Positions 34,362-42,790 of a stretch of 62,250 nucleotides of DNA are shown here, one piece after another (the stretch's first letter is position 1; every line of letters starts with the position of its first letter). The stretch comes from JBFKMV01 sp041629655 (lineage in GTDB: Bacteria; Acidobacteriota; Polarisedimenticolia; Polarisedimenticolales; Polarisedimenticolaceae). The stretch covers positions 1 through 62,250 of the forward strand of contig JBFKMV010000004.1 of the NCBI GenBank assembly GCA_041629655.1, read 5' to 3'. The notes beneath the pieces were generated by a model. That model saw only the letters and a list, made by a program, of their open reading frames with translations. It was not told where the DNA came from and made no database searches. The translations under genes were made by a program, and so were the position numbers.

Positions 34362-34431
34362 CGGGCGGGCATTGTGGACGAAACGCGCCTTCGGGGGGAA
34401 GCATCGGCCGGGACGGGGGTACCATCGCGGC

Positions 34432-35112
34432 ATGCTCGAGCCCGACGCGCAAGACGGCTTCCCCGACGCCCTGGCCCGCCGAATCCGGGAGAAGTGGGAA
34501 GGCCAGCCGGGCCGGCGGCTGGAACGGATCGACGACGGCCGCCCCGCGAGCTACCTGGAGCACAACGCGCGCCTGGGCCGCGAGCGGCTGCGTGCGCGGA
34601 TCCTGGAGTGGCTCGCCCCGCTGGCCGGTCTGCGCGTGCTCGACGCCGGGTGCGGGACCGGGCTGCTCGCGGAGCGGCTCGCGGCGGCGGGCGCGCGGGT
34701 CTCGGGGGTGGACCTGGTGCCGCGGTGGATCGAGCGCGCGCGTGAACGGGCCGGCGGCGTGAGCTGGGTCGCGGGAAACCTGCTCGACGAGCTGGCCCGC
34801 GCCGGCGACGGAGCGTTCGACGCCGTGGTGCTGTCGGAGGTGCTGGAGGACTACGGCTACAAGGAGCAGGCGTCGCTGCTCGAGCCGCTGCTGGCGGCGG
34901 GCGTCCCGCGGGTGTTGCTGGCCTTCCGCACGGCCGACCGCGGCCGCGGGCTGGAGCGCCTGCTGTGGAGCTGGAGCGCGCCGGCCGGGATCGACCCGAT
35001 CAGCCTGTTGCGCTGGATCCACACCGCCACACCGTACCGGCAGGCACGCGGCGAGGTGGTCAGTTTGCGCAGCTACCGCGTGCAGCTGTCGGAGCTGGTG
35101 CTGGAGCCCTGA
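34432..35112 (+). CDS. SAM-dependent methyltransferase (BchM/UbiG-like)
   Basis: 226 residues from ATG 34432. Class I methyltransferase motifs are clear: motif I 'LRVLDAGCGTGLLAERL' (about residues 64-80), the acidic end of strand 2 'VSGVDLVPRWIERAR' (about 88-102) and motif IV 'FDAVVLSEVLED' (about 126-137). The region before motif I ('RERLRARILEWLAPLAG') and the end ('SLRSYRVQLSEL') are reminiscent of Mg-protoporphyrin O-methyltransferase (BchM), but no other bacteriochlorophyll gene is present, so a small-molecule methyltransferase is the safer call. It is divergent from the EamA gene and stops 6 bp from the convergent epimerase stop. Confidence 0.8.
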   Translation: MLEPDAQDGFPDALARRIREKWEGQPGRRLERIDDGRPASYLEHNARLGRERLRARILEWLAPLAGLRVLDAGCGTGLLAERLAAAGARVSGVDLVPRWIERARERAGGVSWVAGNLLDELARAGDGAFDAVVLSEVLEDYGYKEQASLLEPLLAAGVPRVLLAFRTADRGRGLERLLWSWSAPAGIDPISLLRWIHTATPYRQARGEVVSLRSYRVQLSELVLEP

Positions 35113-35118
35113 TCCCGC

Positions 35119-36186
35119 TCAGGCGCGCAGGTCGACGCCGAGCCCCGGACCGTCGCCGGGGTACAGCATGCCGTCACGCAGCCGCACCGCGCCGGCGGCC
35201 GGGTCGTCGAGCAGGTCGAGGTGGCCGTCCAGGTCGGCGTAGCCGACGCTGGGCCGGGCCAGCGCATAGTGCAGCGAGCCGGCGATCCCCAGCGCCGACT
35301 CGTCCATGCAACCCACCATCACCTCCAGCCCGGCGGTCCGCGCCAGCGTCCCGATCCTCAGCGCTTCGGCGATCCCGCCGACCTTCATCAGCTTGATGTT
35401 GACCATGTCGACGAGCTGCCGGCGGGCCAGGCGGAACGCGTCGCGCAGCGACATCAGGCTCTCGTCGGCCATGATCGGCGTGTCGCTGGACGCGCTGATC
35501 CGGCCCAGCAGGTCGGGCTCGCCGCGCGGCGTCGGTTGCTCCACCAGCTCGATGCGCACCTTCCGCGTCCCGTCCAAGAATCGCAGCGCCTGCTCCGCCG
35601 TGTAGCCTTGGTTGGCGTCGAAGCGCAGGCCGATCCCCGGGCCGACCGCCTCGCGCACCCGGACCAGACGTGCGATGTCCTGGTCCACGTCGAGGCCGCC
35701 CTTGAGCTTGAGCGAGCGGAAGCCCTCGGCGACCCGCTCCCGCGCCCGCGCGACCGTCTCGGCCTCGGGCAGGATGCCGATCGTCACGCTGGTCGCGATG
35801 CGGCTGCGGTAGCCGCCGAGCAACCGCCACAACGGGAGCCCGGCGGCCCGGCCCAGGATGTCGTGGAGCGCCATGTCCACCGCCGCCAGCGCCGACGGGC
35901 GCGGCCCCAGCGCGCGCGCCGCCAGCTCGATCAGCCGGGCGGGGCGCAACGCATCCGAGCCGCGCAGCAGCGGTTCGGCCACCTCGTTCAGCACGGCCAG
36001 CGTGCTCTCGGGCGTCTCGCCGGTGATCGCCTCCTCGGGCGCCGCGCAACCGAGTCCGGCGAGTCCGCCGGCGGTCTCGACGCGCAGGAACACGTTGGTC
36101 GCGTGCTCGACGGTCTGGAACGCGATCGTGTAGGGCTCGGCCAGCCGCATCACGACGGGCCAGGCGGTCACGCGGGTGATCTTCAC
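35119..36186 (-). CDS. enolase-superfamily dipeptide epimerase (AEE-like)
   Basis: 355 residues. All enolase-superfamily catalytic features are present: the KxK motif 'LKLKGG' (Lys160, Lys162), metal ligands Asp190 ('RFDANQGY'), Glu216 ('VEQP') and Asp241 ('ADES'), and the second catalytic Lys ('NIKLMKVGG', Lys265 and Lys268). A C-terminal DxD (Asp318, Asp320, 'YADLDGH') is the mark of L-Ala-D/L-Glu epimerases, where it binds the peptide's amino group. The likely reaction is epimerisation of L-Ala-D-Glu or a related dipeptide; DgcA (N-acetyl-D-glutamate racemase) is the nearest alternative. It is the last gene of a four-gene operon (7-bp gap). Confidence 0.9.
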   Translation of the reverse strand: MKITRVTAWPVVMRLAEPYTIAFQTVEHATNVFLRVETAGGLAGLGCAAPEEAITGETPESTLAVLNEVAEPLLRGSDALRPARLIELAARALGPRPSALAAVDMALHDILGRAAGLPLWRLLGGYRSRIATSVTIGILPEAETVARARERVAEGFRSLKLKGGLDVDQDIARLVRVREAVGPGIGLRFDANQGYTAEQALRFLDGTRKVRIELVEQPTPRGEPDLLGRISASSDTPIMADESLMSLRDAFRLARRQLVDMVNIKLMKVGGIAEALRIGTLARTAGLEVMVGCMDESALGIAGSLHYALARPSVGYADLDGHLDLLDDPAAGAVRLRDGMLYPGDGPGLGVDLRA

Positions 36187-36193
36187 GGCCGGC

Positions 36194-38554
36194 TCAGTAA
36201 CGCCGCTGGTGGATCTCGTCGAGGCTCAGGCTCGCCAGGTCCTCGACCAGCTCGACCAGCCGCCGCACCATCACGTCCCAGATCCGCTCGCCCTTCTCGC
36301 GGGTCGCCCGGGTGGCGTCGCCGAGCACGCCGGACTGCGAGATCCGCGAGGTGTAGGCGTACCAGCCGACGCTCTGCTTCGAGGTGAAGTCGAGAAAGCG
36401 GTTGCTGAAGCGCGGGACCATCCGCGGCGCCTTGTCCATCTGCACCAGTCCGGGGCGGATCGCCAGCGTGGTGCTGGTCTCGATCTCGCCGGCGTGCACG
36501 TCGTTCCGGGTCTCGACCATGCCGTAGACCTCGGCATCGCTGGTCTCGCCCGTGTCCACGCAGGTGAAGATGTGGGCGTCGCGGTTGATCATCTGCGCGG
36601 CGAGGTGCAGCGTCGGGCCGTTGCCGCCGTGGCCGTTGACGATCACCAGCTTGGTGATGCCGTGGCGGGCCACCGACAGGCCGACGTCGTAGACCAGCCC
36701 GGCCAGCGTGTCCGGGCTGACGCTGACGGTCCCGGCGAAGTCGTCGTGGTGGTACGAGACGCCGTAGGGGATCAGCGGCAGCACGATCGGTCGCGGCTCG
36801 CGGCACGTGGCGGCGACGCGGCGCGCCAGGTAGTCGGCGTCGAAGGCGTCGGTGTCGAGCGGCAGGTGCGGCCCGTGCTGCTCGATCGCGCCCACCGGCA
36901 ACAGCGCGATGTCGATCTTGCGCAACCGTGCCCGGGCTTCCTTCCAGGTCATCTCGGCCAGCAGGTAGGTCCGCGGCTCCGGGGCCTCGCCGGCGGATGG
37001 CGCGGAGTCGGGCCCGTCGTCGGCCCGGGTGGGCGGCGTCCCGAAGCGGTAGGGGCGCGAGAGTGCCGCGTCGTCCAGCGGGTCGCAGGGCACCCAGAGG
37101 CGGCCGCGGCGCTCGACCGCACCGTCGGCGTGCTCGAGGAAGATCCGGTACAGCCCCGGCCGCAGGTCGTCGGGAATCGTGTCGTACGGCGACTGCTCGC
37201 GGTGGAAGCGCAGGCTCAGCACCTCGGGATGCGGCTCGGCGACGAACGTCTTGCCGCCGCCGTCGGCGGGGATCCGGCCCTGCTCGCGCAGCAGGTGCGC
37301 GAGGTGCCGCGCCGCGGGTCGCTCCTGGTGCACCCCCCGCTCGGGCAGCGCGGCCAGGCACTGCTCGATCTGCTCCGGCGTGTAGCCGCAGGCGCCAGGG
37401 TCGGCTCCCAGCGCGACCAGCATGCCGACGATCCGCCGGCACTTCTCGCACTGCCCGCAGGGGTGGGCCCGCTCGCCCTCGAGGTGGGTCGCATGGCACG
37501 ACACCTGGTGCTGCTGCAGCTCCGGGTAGCGTTCGACCAGCAGCTTCTCGATCAGCAGCTCCGAGAACGGCCGCAACACCGAGAACTGGCTGACCCGCCA
37601 GCCCTTGCGATGGAAGTAGCGCGTCAGCGCCTCGTCGAACCAGCGGCTCTGGTCGTACAGGCCGGCGTAGTGCCGGATCCCGCGGAACGAGCGCGAGGTC
37701 GTGGTGTCGAACTCGTCGCCGATCAGCAGGCGCCCCACGCCGCGGCGCCGCAGCAGCGGCAGCGCGCCGAACAGGAACACCGCCACCGTCCAGAGGCGAA
37801 TCGGGTACTCGTCCGAGCGCAACCGCGCGAAATCCTGGCGCACGAACGGCAGGTGCCGCAGCATCCACGCGAACATCCGGTCGGAGTTGGTCCAGACGCG
37901 CGCCGTGGCCGGGCGGGTCTGCGCCAGGTGACGGTAGGCGTTGAGCGCGGTGTACCAGTGCCGCCCGGACTCGTTGAGGAAGATCGGGTGCGCGGGCAGG
38001 CCCAGCTCCTCCAGCAGCCCGAGACTGAGCAGCGAGTCCTTGCCGCCGCTGGACAGGATCGCGTGCGCGCCCGCGTCGGCACCCCAGGGCGACGCGCCGA
38101 CCTGGGCGTCCTCGCCCGAGTCGGGGAACTCGATCCGCGCCTGGACGTAGTCGTCGCGTTTGACCGCGGGCAGCGCGGAGACGGGACCCTCGAGGAACGG
38201 GTTCGGCATCAGCAGCTTGTTGACGTAGATCTCGCGCGCGGTGTTGCGCGCGAACTCCTCGACGAACCGCCGGTCGTGGGCGTCGAACTCGCCGCGGAAC
38301 CGGATCTCCTCGCAGAACAGGCCGTAGTTCAGCGCGAGCTGCGCGCCGACCATCGCCGCCAGGTTCCGCGAGGCCGGCTCGCCGGCGTCGAAAACGTCCT
38401 CTTCCCAGCGGTAGGCCAGCTCCTGCGTGTCGTCCCGGCCGTCGCGGGTCACCGTGTAGGGCACGCGCAACCGGCGGGGCTCGATCTGCGGCGGGCCGAC
38501 CTCGAGGCGCCGGATCACCCGCAGTACGGCCAGCGGGTCGCTGCGCGCCGTCAT
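36194..38554 (-). CDS. MurL-like/PP-loop domain fused to creatininase-family amidohydrolase
   Basis: 786 residues from ATG 38554, overlapping the DUF1611 stop. The N-terminal half (about 1-470) has the PP-loop ATP motif SGGKDS (169-174), the stretch 'VSQFSVLRPFSELLIEKLL' (321-339) and a metal-type cluster CGQCEKC (366-372). This combination resembles MurL, the enzyme that epimerises the terminal L-Glu of UDP-MurNAc-L-Ala-L-Glu, as far as I recall that family. After a linker (505-528), residues 529-786 are a creatininase-family domain with the metal-ligand motif 'GAIEQHGPHLPLDTDAFD' (Glu558, His560, Asp569), 'NGHGGN' (640-645) and 'HAGEIETS' (687-694). Both halves keep catalytic-type residues. 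I know no such fusion. Part of a D-glutamate-themed operon. Confidence 0.8.
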   Translation of the reverse strand: MTARSDPLAVLRVIRRLEVGPPQIEPRRLRVPYTVTRDGRDDTQELAYRWEEDVFDAGEPASRNLAAMVGAQLALNYGLFCEEIRFRGEFDAHDRRFVEEFARNTAREIYVNKLLMPNPFLEGPVSALPAVKRDDYVQARIEFPDSGEDAQVGASPWGADAGAHAILSSGGKDSLLSLGLLEELGLPAHPIFLNESGRHWYTALNAYRHLAQTRPATARVWTNSDRMFAWMLRHLPFVRQDFARLRSDEYPIRLWTVAVFLFGALPLLRRRGVGRLLIGDEFDTTTSRSFRGIRHYAGLYDQSRWFDEALTRYFHRKGWRVSQFSVLRPFSELLIEKLLVERYPELQQHQVSCHATHLEGERAHPCGQCEKCRRIVGMLVALGADPGACGYTPEQIEQCLAALPERGVHQERPAARHLAHLLREQGRIPADGGGKTFVAEPHPEVLSLRFHREQSPYDTIPDDLRPGLYRIFLEHADGAVERRGRLWVPCDPLDDAALSRPYRFGTPPTRADDGPDSAPSAGEAPEPRTYLLAEMTWKEARARLRKIDIALLPVGAIEQHGPHLPLDTDAFDADYLARRVAATCREPRPIVLPLIPYGVSYHHDDFAGTVSVSPDTLAGLVYDVGLSVARHGITKLVIVNGHGGNGPTLHLAAQMINRDAHIFTCVDTGETSDAEVYGMVETRNDVHAGEIETSTTLAIRPGLVQMDKAPRMVPRFSNRFLDFTSKQSVGWYAYTSRISQSGVLGDATRATREKGERIWDVMVRRLVELVEDLASLSLDEIHQRRY

Positions 38555-39639
38555 CGCCGCTCGTCCGGTCGCGCGATCAGCGGCGCGAGGGTCTCGACCA
38601 GGCTCTCCGCGCCGTCGAGCAGCACGTCGACGGCGGGCAGGCCGGTCTCACGGCGGATCGTCTCGCAGGCCGCGCGCGCCTGGGCGGGCGTCAGCTGCTC
38701 GTGGTTGACCGTCACCGCCACGACCGGTTTTTCGGAGACCAGCTCGAGCGCGCGGATCTGGTGCGGCAGCGGGTGCAGCGGGTACGCCGGGAAGCCGTCG
38801 TAGTGCGTGCGCGCCGGAGCATGCTGCAGCACGATCACGTCGGGACGTCCGGCGGCGATCAGCTCGTGCCCGCCCGGGTAGGCCGGGTTGAGCAGGCTGC
38901 CCTGTCCCTCCAGCACGATCACCTCGGGACGCGTCTCGGTGAAGCAGCTCCAGACGGCATGCTCGATCTCGCCCGACACGAAGTCGTTGACCAGCGAATC
39001 GAGGATGATCCCGTGACCGACGCCCTGGAGCCACGCGGTCTGGCCGGTGCCGACCAGCTCGGCCCGGCGCCCGGCGCGCTGGAGCGCCTCGACCAGCAGC
39101 CACGCGGTGGTGCGCTTGCCCACCGCGGAGTCGGTCCCCAGCAACGCGACCTTGAGCGCCGTGACCTGCTCGATCTTGCCGGTGAAGAAGTGGAGCCGCT
39201 CGCGCGCGGGCGGCTTGCGCACGTCGCGGATCGCGACGCCGCGGCGCGCGGCCAGCTGCGCCAGGCGCGGGTCCTCGGAGATGAAGTCGTGGAGCCCGGA
39301 GTCGACGTGCAGGCCGGCCTCGATCGCCGCCTCGACCGCCGCGCGACCCGCCTCGGGCAGCCGCCCACCGTCGGGGGCCAGCCCGACCACGAAATGGGTC
39401 GCGGGGGTCTCCCGGGGCGCCCGCTCGATCGCGGTCGCCAGGTCGGGCTGGACCGCGATGCCCGCGGGTCGTCCGTCCAGCACCTCGCCCGCGTCGCTGC
39501 CGGCGTGGCGCGAGTCGATCACGCTCAGCACGCGGTAGCGCCGGGTGCGTCGGACCAGGCCGTGGGCGGTCTTGCCGTTGGTCGTGCCGAACGCGCCTTC
39601 GCAGTAGACGACCGCGTTGCCTTCCGGGAAACCGCTCAC
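38551..39639 (-). CDS. DUF1611 protein, DgcN-like D-glutamate N-acetyltransferase family
   Basis: 362 residues from GTG 39639 (GTGA overlap with the preceding stop). Characteristic DUF1611 blocks are the N-terminal 'GTTNGKTAHGLVR', the middle 'VDSGLHDFISEDP', the P-loop-like 'GTDSAVGKRTTAWLL', and 'VIVLEGQGSLLNPAYPGGHEL'. In a marine D-glutamate catabolic operon the DUF1611 member DgcN is a D-glutamate N-acetyltransferase acting beside DgcA, which belongs to the dipeptide epimerase fold family. The neighbourhood here, with a dipeptide epimerase in the same operon, fits that theme. No acetyl-CoA motif can be read from the sequence, so the reaction is inference from family and context. Confidence 0.82.
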   Translation of the reverse strand: MSGFPEGNAVVYCEGAFGTTNGKTAHGLVRRTRRYRVLSVIDSRHAGSDAGEVLDGRPAGIAVQPDLATAIERAPRETPATHFVVGLAPDGGRLPEAGRAAVEAAIEAGLHVDSGLHDFISEDPRLAQLAARRGVAIRDVRKPPARERLHFFTGKIEQVTALKVALLGTDSAVGKRTTAWLLVEALQRAGRRAELVGTGQTAWLQGVGHGIILDSLVNDFVSGEIEHAVWSCFTETRPEVIVLEGQGSLLNPAYPGGHELIAAGRPDVIVLQHAPARTHYDGFPAYPLHPLPHQIRALELVSEKPVVAVTVNHEQLTPAQARAACETIRRETGLPAVDVLLDGAESLVETLAPLIARPDERR

Positions 39640-40805
39640 GAGCGTCGTCCGGTCAACAGCGCCACGTAGCGGTCCCCGCGCAGATCGGTCTTGCCCTCGA
39701 CCAGCGCCAGCAGCCCGGCCGTGGCCGCGGGCAGCACGCTCAGGCCCTGCCGCTCGCGCACCAGCCGCGCCGCGGACGCCATCGCGCGATCGCTGACGAA
39801 CGCGGCCCAGCCGCCCGAGCGGCGGATCGCCTCCAGCGCGTGGTCGCCGTCGATCGAGGACCAGTTGATCAGCGGCTCGTTGATCGAGGTCTCGCGGATC
39901 TTCTCCGGCGTCAGGTTCTCGCAACGCGGCAGGTTCCTCAGGAACGCGCGTACGATCGGGTTCTTGCCGTGGGACGAGCCGGCGACCATGCGCGGGATGC
40001 GCGAGGTCTTGCCGCGCCGGTACAGGCTGACGAACCCGCGGTAGACGCCCGCCATCGTGGTGCCGTTGCTGACCGGGACGGCGACGGCCGCCGGGGCGTC
40101 CCGCAGCTCGTCGTAGATCTCGTAGGCGATCTCGCCGTAGGCCCGCAGCTGGAGCGCGGTATTCGCTCCACCCGGGTTGGCGTCGTAGATCTCCTCGCGC
40201 TCGGCCAGTCGGCGCGACCGCTCGACGACGGTCTCGTAGTCGCCGGCCTCACGGCGCACCTCGGCGCCCTGGCGCGCGATCTCGTCCAGCCGGCCGGTAC
40301 TGTAGCTCTGCGGCACCAGCACGATGCAACGCAGCCCGGCCAGCGAGGCGGCCAGCGCGACGGCGGCCCCGTAGTTGCCGCAGGTGGCCACCGTGATCGC
40401 GTCGTAGCCGCGGCGCATCGCGTCCATCGCCTGGGCGAAGGCGATGCGGTCCTTCTGGGTCCCGGAAGGGTTGTCGCCTTCGAACTTGATGTAGATCTGC
40501 CGCAGGTCGACCTCGCGCTCCACGTTGCGCGCCCGCGCGAAGACCGTGTCGCCGACCTGGGACTCGAACACGTCCTCGTAGGCCTCGAGACGCGCCGCGA
40601 GCGGCTGGGTGCGGTCGGCCGAGATCCGCCGCGCCTCCTCGGCCGCGGCGTCGAGCGATAGGCCGGCCACGTCGGCGCCGTCCAGCAGCGCGGTGTCGAC
40701 GGCGGCGGGGTCGGGGGTGCCGGCGGCCGCGGACTCGTCGGTTCGCGGTTCCTTGGTCTGCGGTGTCGGCGGCTCCGGCGGTTCGTGGTCCGGCATGTGC
40801 AGCAT
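39636..40805 (-). CDS. PLP-dependent threonine-synthase-like enzyme
   Basis: 389 residues from ATG 40805 (a second ATG at 40796). The fold type II PLP site is clear: 'YIKFEGDNPSGTQKDRIAFAQ' (the region spans 105-125), with Lys118 as the likely PLP lysine, 'VATCGNYGAAVALAASLAG', and the phosphate-binding loop 'PVSNGTTMAG' near 240. It resembles threonine synthase and cysteate/cystathionine-synthase relatives; the exact substrate is not fixed by these motifs. Its first 60 residues are an acidic, Pro-rich extension. It opens the operon; its start is 24 bp after the stop of the glycosyltransferase gene, so all six genes may share one mRNA. Confidence 0.82.
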   Translation of the reverse strand: MLHMPDHEPPEPPTPQTKEPRTDESAAAGTPDPAAVDTALLDGADVAGLSLDAAAEEARRISADRTQPLAARLEAYEDVFESQVGDTVFARARNVEREVDLRQIYIKFEGDNPSGTQKDRIAFAQAMDAMRRGYDAITVATCGNYGAAVALAASLAGLRCIVLVPQSYSTGRLDEIARQGAEVRREAGDYETVVERSRRLAEREEIYDANPGGANTALQLRAYGEIAYEIYDELRDAPAAVAVPVSNGTTMAGVYRGFVSLYRRGKTSRIPRMVAGSSHGKNPIVRAFLRNLPRCENLTPEKIRETSINEPLINWSSIDGDHALEAIRRSGGWAAFVSDRAMASAARLVRERQGLSVLPAATAGLLALVEGKTDLRGDRYVALLTGRRS

Positions 40806-40829
40806 GCTACACCGCCTGCCCGGGTGACG

Positions 40830-42044
40830 TCAGGCCTTGGCGCGTCCCGTCTGGGCCAGGAACACCAGCAGCCAGTCGCGCACGTGCCGCGTCAGCAGGA
40901 AGTGGTGCCGGACCAGCTCGCGGCCGCGCTGTCCCATCTCGGCCGCCAGCAGGTCGCGGTTCAACAGGTAGCGCAACCGGAACGCCAGCCCCTCGGGGGA
41001 GTGGACCAGAAAGCCGGTCTGGTGGTTGAACACCTGGAGCGTGATCCCGCCCGCCGCGCCGCCGATCACGGGCCGGCCCTTCCACAGCGCCTCGGTGACC
41101 GTCAGGCCGAAACCCTCGCGGAGCGACTTCTGCACGACGACCGTCGCCGCCCGCTGTAGCGCGTTGATCGCGCGGTGGCTGTCGGGGGGCAGCTCCAGAA
41201 CCCGGATGTCCGGGTCCTCCCCGGCCGCGGCCAGCACCTCCGCGTACACCTCGGCGCCCTCGGGGTCGTCGTCGGCGCTGCCGCCGACCAGCAGCAGCCG
41301 GCAGTCGTCCCGGCGCCGCACCATCCGGAAGGCCCGGATCACGCCGACGGGGTCCTTGAAGCGGTCGAACCGCGAGACCTGGACGATCAGCGGCGTGCCG
41401 CGGTCGAGCCCCAGGCCGGCGAGCACCGCGTCGACCTCGTCCCGTTCCAGCGGGAGGTTCTTGTCCGCCAGCGGATCGATCGAGGGCGGAATCAGGTACT
41501 GCGGGTGGGGCAGGTTCTGCGCGAAGGCCGCCATCGAGAACACGCTGGCGTCGTAGCGGTTGACGAACCCGCGCAGGAACCGCCAGACCTGCCGGTTGGG
41601 GCGCGAGGCGTCGATGTGACAGCGCCAGACCCACGGGCAACGCTTTTCCACGTGGTCGATCAGCGCGGCCGGCTGCGGGTCGTGGATCACCACCAGGTCG
41701 GCGTCGAGGTCGAGCCGCGCGGCGTTGGCGCGGTTGGCCTCCAGGTACGCCTCGCGCTGCGCCGCGGTCAGCGGCGTGCGCGCCCCCTGGAGCGTGTTGT
41801 GCATGGTCTTGGTCGCGTCGTAGAACTCCGGTCCGCCCTCGATCACCTCCCAGCGCACGTCGAGCCCCAGCTCGCCGAACAGCGGGATCATGCGGGCCAG
41901 CAGCTCCGCCACGCCGCCGCCGACCCGCGTCGAGTTGACCATCACCACGCGCAGCCCCTCGAGCCGCGCGGCGAGTCGCCGCAGGCTGGCGATCCGCTCG
42001 TCGCCGACGATGTGCCGGTACTGTTCGAGCAGGTTGCCGCTCAT
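40830..42044 (-). CDS. GT4 glycosyltransferase, trehalose synthase TreT-like
   Basis: 404 residues from ATG 42044 (TGATG overlap with the previous stop; a GTG lies one codon earlier). The N-terminal GT-B half has 'VVMVNSTRVGGGVAELLARM', the loop that binds the acceptor sugar in TreT-type enzymes. The C-terminal half has 'LIVQVSRFDRFKDPVGVIRAF', and 'LREGFGLTVTEALWKGRPVIGG', which carries the GT4 EGFGLTxxE nucleotide-sugar motif. TreT makes trehalose from NDP-glucose and glucose; a related glycosyl acceptor is possible. It follows the DUF5752 gene directly, a common pairing in trehalose-related clusters. Confidence 0.85.
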   Translation of the reverse strand: MSGNLLEQYRHIVGDERIASLRRLAARLEGLRVVMVNSTRVGGGVAELLARMIPLFGELGLDVRWEVIEGGPEFYDATKTMHNTLQGARTPLTAAQREAYLEANRANAARLDLDADLVVIHDPQPAALIDHVEKRCPWVWRCHIDASRPNRQVWRFLRGFVNRYDASVFSMAAFAQNLPHPQYLIPPSIDPLADKNLPLERDEVDAVLAGLGLDRGTPLIVQVSRFDRFKDPVGVIRAFRMVRRRDDCRLLLVGGSADDDPEGAEVYAEVLAAAGEDPDIRVLELPPDSHRAINALQRAATVVVQKSLREGFGLTVTEALWKGRPVIGGAAGGITLQVFNHQTGFLVHSPEGLAFRLRYLLNRDLLAAEMGQRGRELVRHHFLLTRHVRDWLLVFLAQTGRAKA

Positions 42045-42712
42045 CACATCGAGTCCTCGAGGATGCGCGTGATCCGTTGGCGCAGGTCCTCCAGGCTGAA
42101 GAAGTAGAAATCCAGCCGCGAGAGCCGCAGCGCCACGTCGTCCCGCCCCAGCTGTCCCGAGATCCAGCGCGAGAAGTCGTCGCGGTCCGGGTCGTCGCCG
42201 CGGAGCCGCGCCTCGTGGAAGTGGAAGTAGATCGACTCCAGCGGCACCTGGCCCAGCGCCTCGCGCAGCTCGGCCAGCGTCGCCACGCGGCGGCCGCTGG
42301 GCAGCGCCAGCACGTGGCCGCTACAGAAATGGAACTCCAGCCCCGGACGCACCCAGGGGATGATCGGCAGCTCGTCGAGATGGTCCTCGAGCAGGTCCGT
42401 GATCTGCTCGCGCGCCTGCTCGAGATCGCCGAGCGCGAACGGATCCAGCGCCGACAGCTTCTCGGCCAGGGCGTGGTCCTCCAGCGCCGTCGCGGCCCAG
42501 CGCGCGAAGTCGTTGGGATGGTCCCAGACCTCGAAGCGATGGCGCAGGAACGAGCGGTGCAGGTGGTGCTGCACCACGTCCAGGGGCACCTGGTGCAGCT
42601 GGTCCAGGAACTCGCGCAGGTTGGCCGCCCGCACCCCGGTCGGCATCACCAGCTCGTTGTAGTCGTAGAACTCGAACGGCTCCGCGGCCCGCCGCTCCGC
42701 GCTTTCCGGCAT
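42044..42712 (-). CDS. DUF5752 protein
   Basis: 222 residues from ATG 42712 with CGGAGACGG upstream. Two similar halves are visible: 'FEFYDYNELVMPTG' with 'VPLDVVQHHLHRSF' and 'LEFHFCSGHVLALPSG' with 'VPLESIYFHFHEAR', followed in each by a Trp-rich helix (FARWAATAL, FSRWISGQL), so it is an internal duplication. This matches DUF5752, which often neighbours trehalose synthase genes. There is no catalytic motif. A TACATATA stretch on the minus strand near 42744-42737 is a possible promoter. The gene and the following glycosyltransferase gene overlap by one base. Confidence 0.8.
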   Translation of the reverse strand: MPESAERRAAEPFEFYDYNELVMPTGVRAANLREFLDQLHQVPLDVVQHHLHRSFLRHRFEVWDHPNDFARWAATALEDHALAEKLSALDPFALGDLEQAREQITDLLEDHLDELPIIPWVRPGLEFHFCSGHVLALPSGRRVATLAELREALGQVPLESIYFHFHEARLRGDDPDRDDFSRWISGQLGRDDVALRLSRLDFYFFSLEDLRQRITRILEDSM

Positions 42713-42790
42713 CCATCCGTCTCCGTTGTCGAGGGGTATATGTAGTGTCCCGGGCTCCGCGGTTCCAGTCCGGAACCGGACCGCGGAGAC

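Noticed and set aside
29227..35022. One 1931-residue minus-strand gene covering 29227-35022
   Set aside because: Only the part from ATG 33345 has a signal peptide and repeats. Upstream, the frame runs through the EamA and methyltransferase genes in wrong frames.
34432..35112. Evidence for a photosynthesis gene cluster
   Set aside because: Only one gene resembles BchM, and no bch, puf or psc gene is present.
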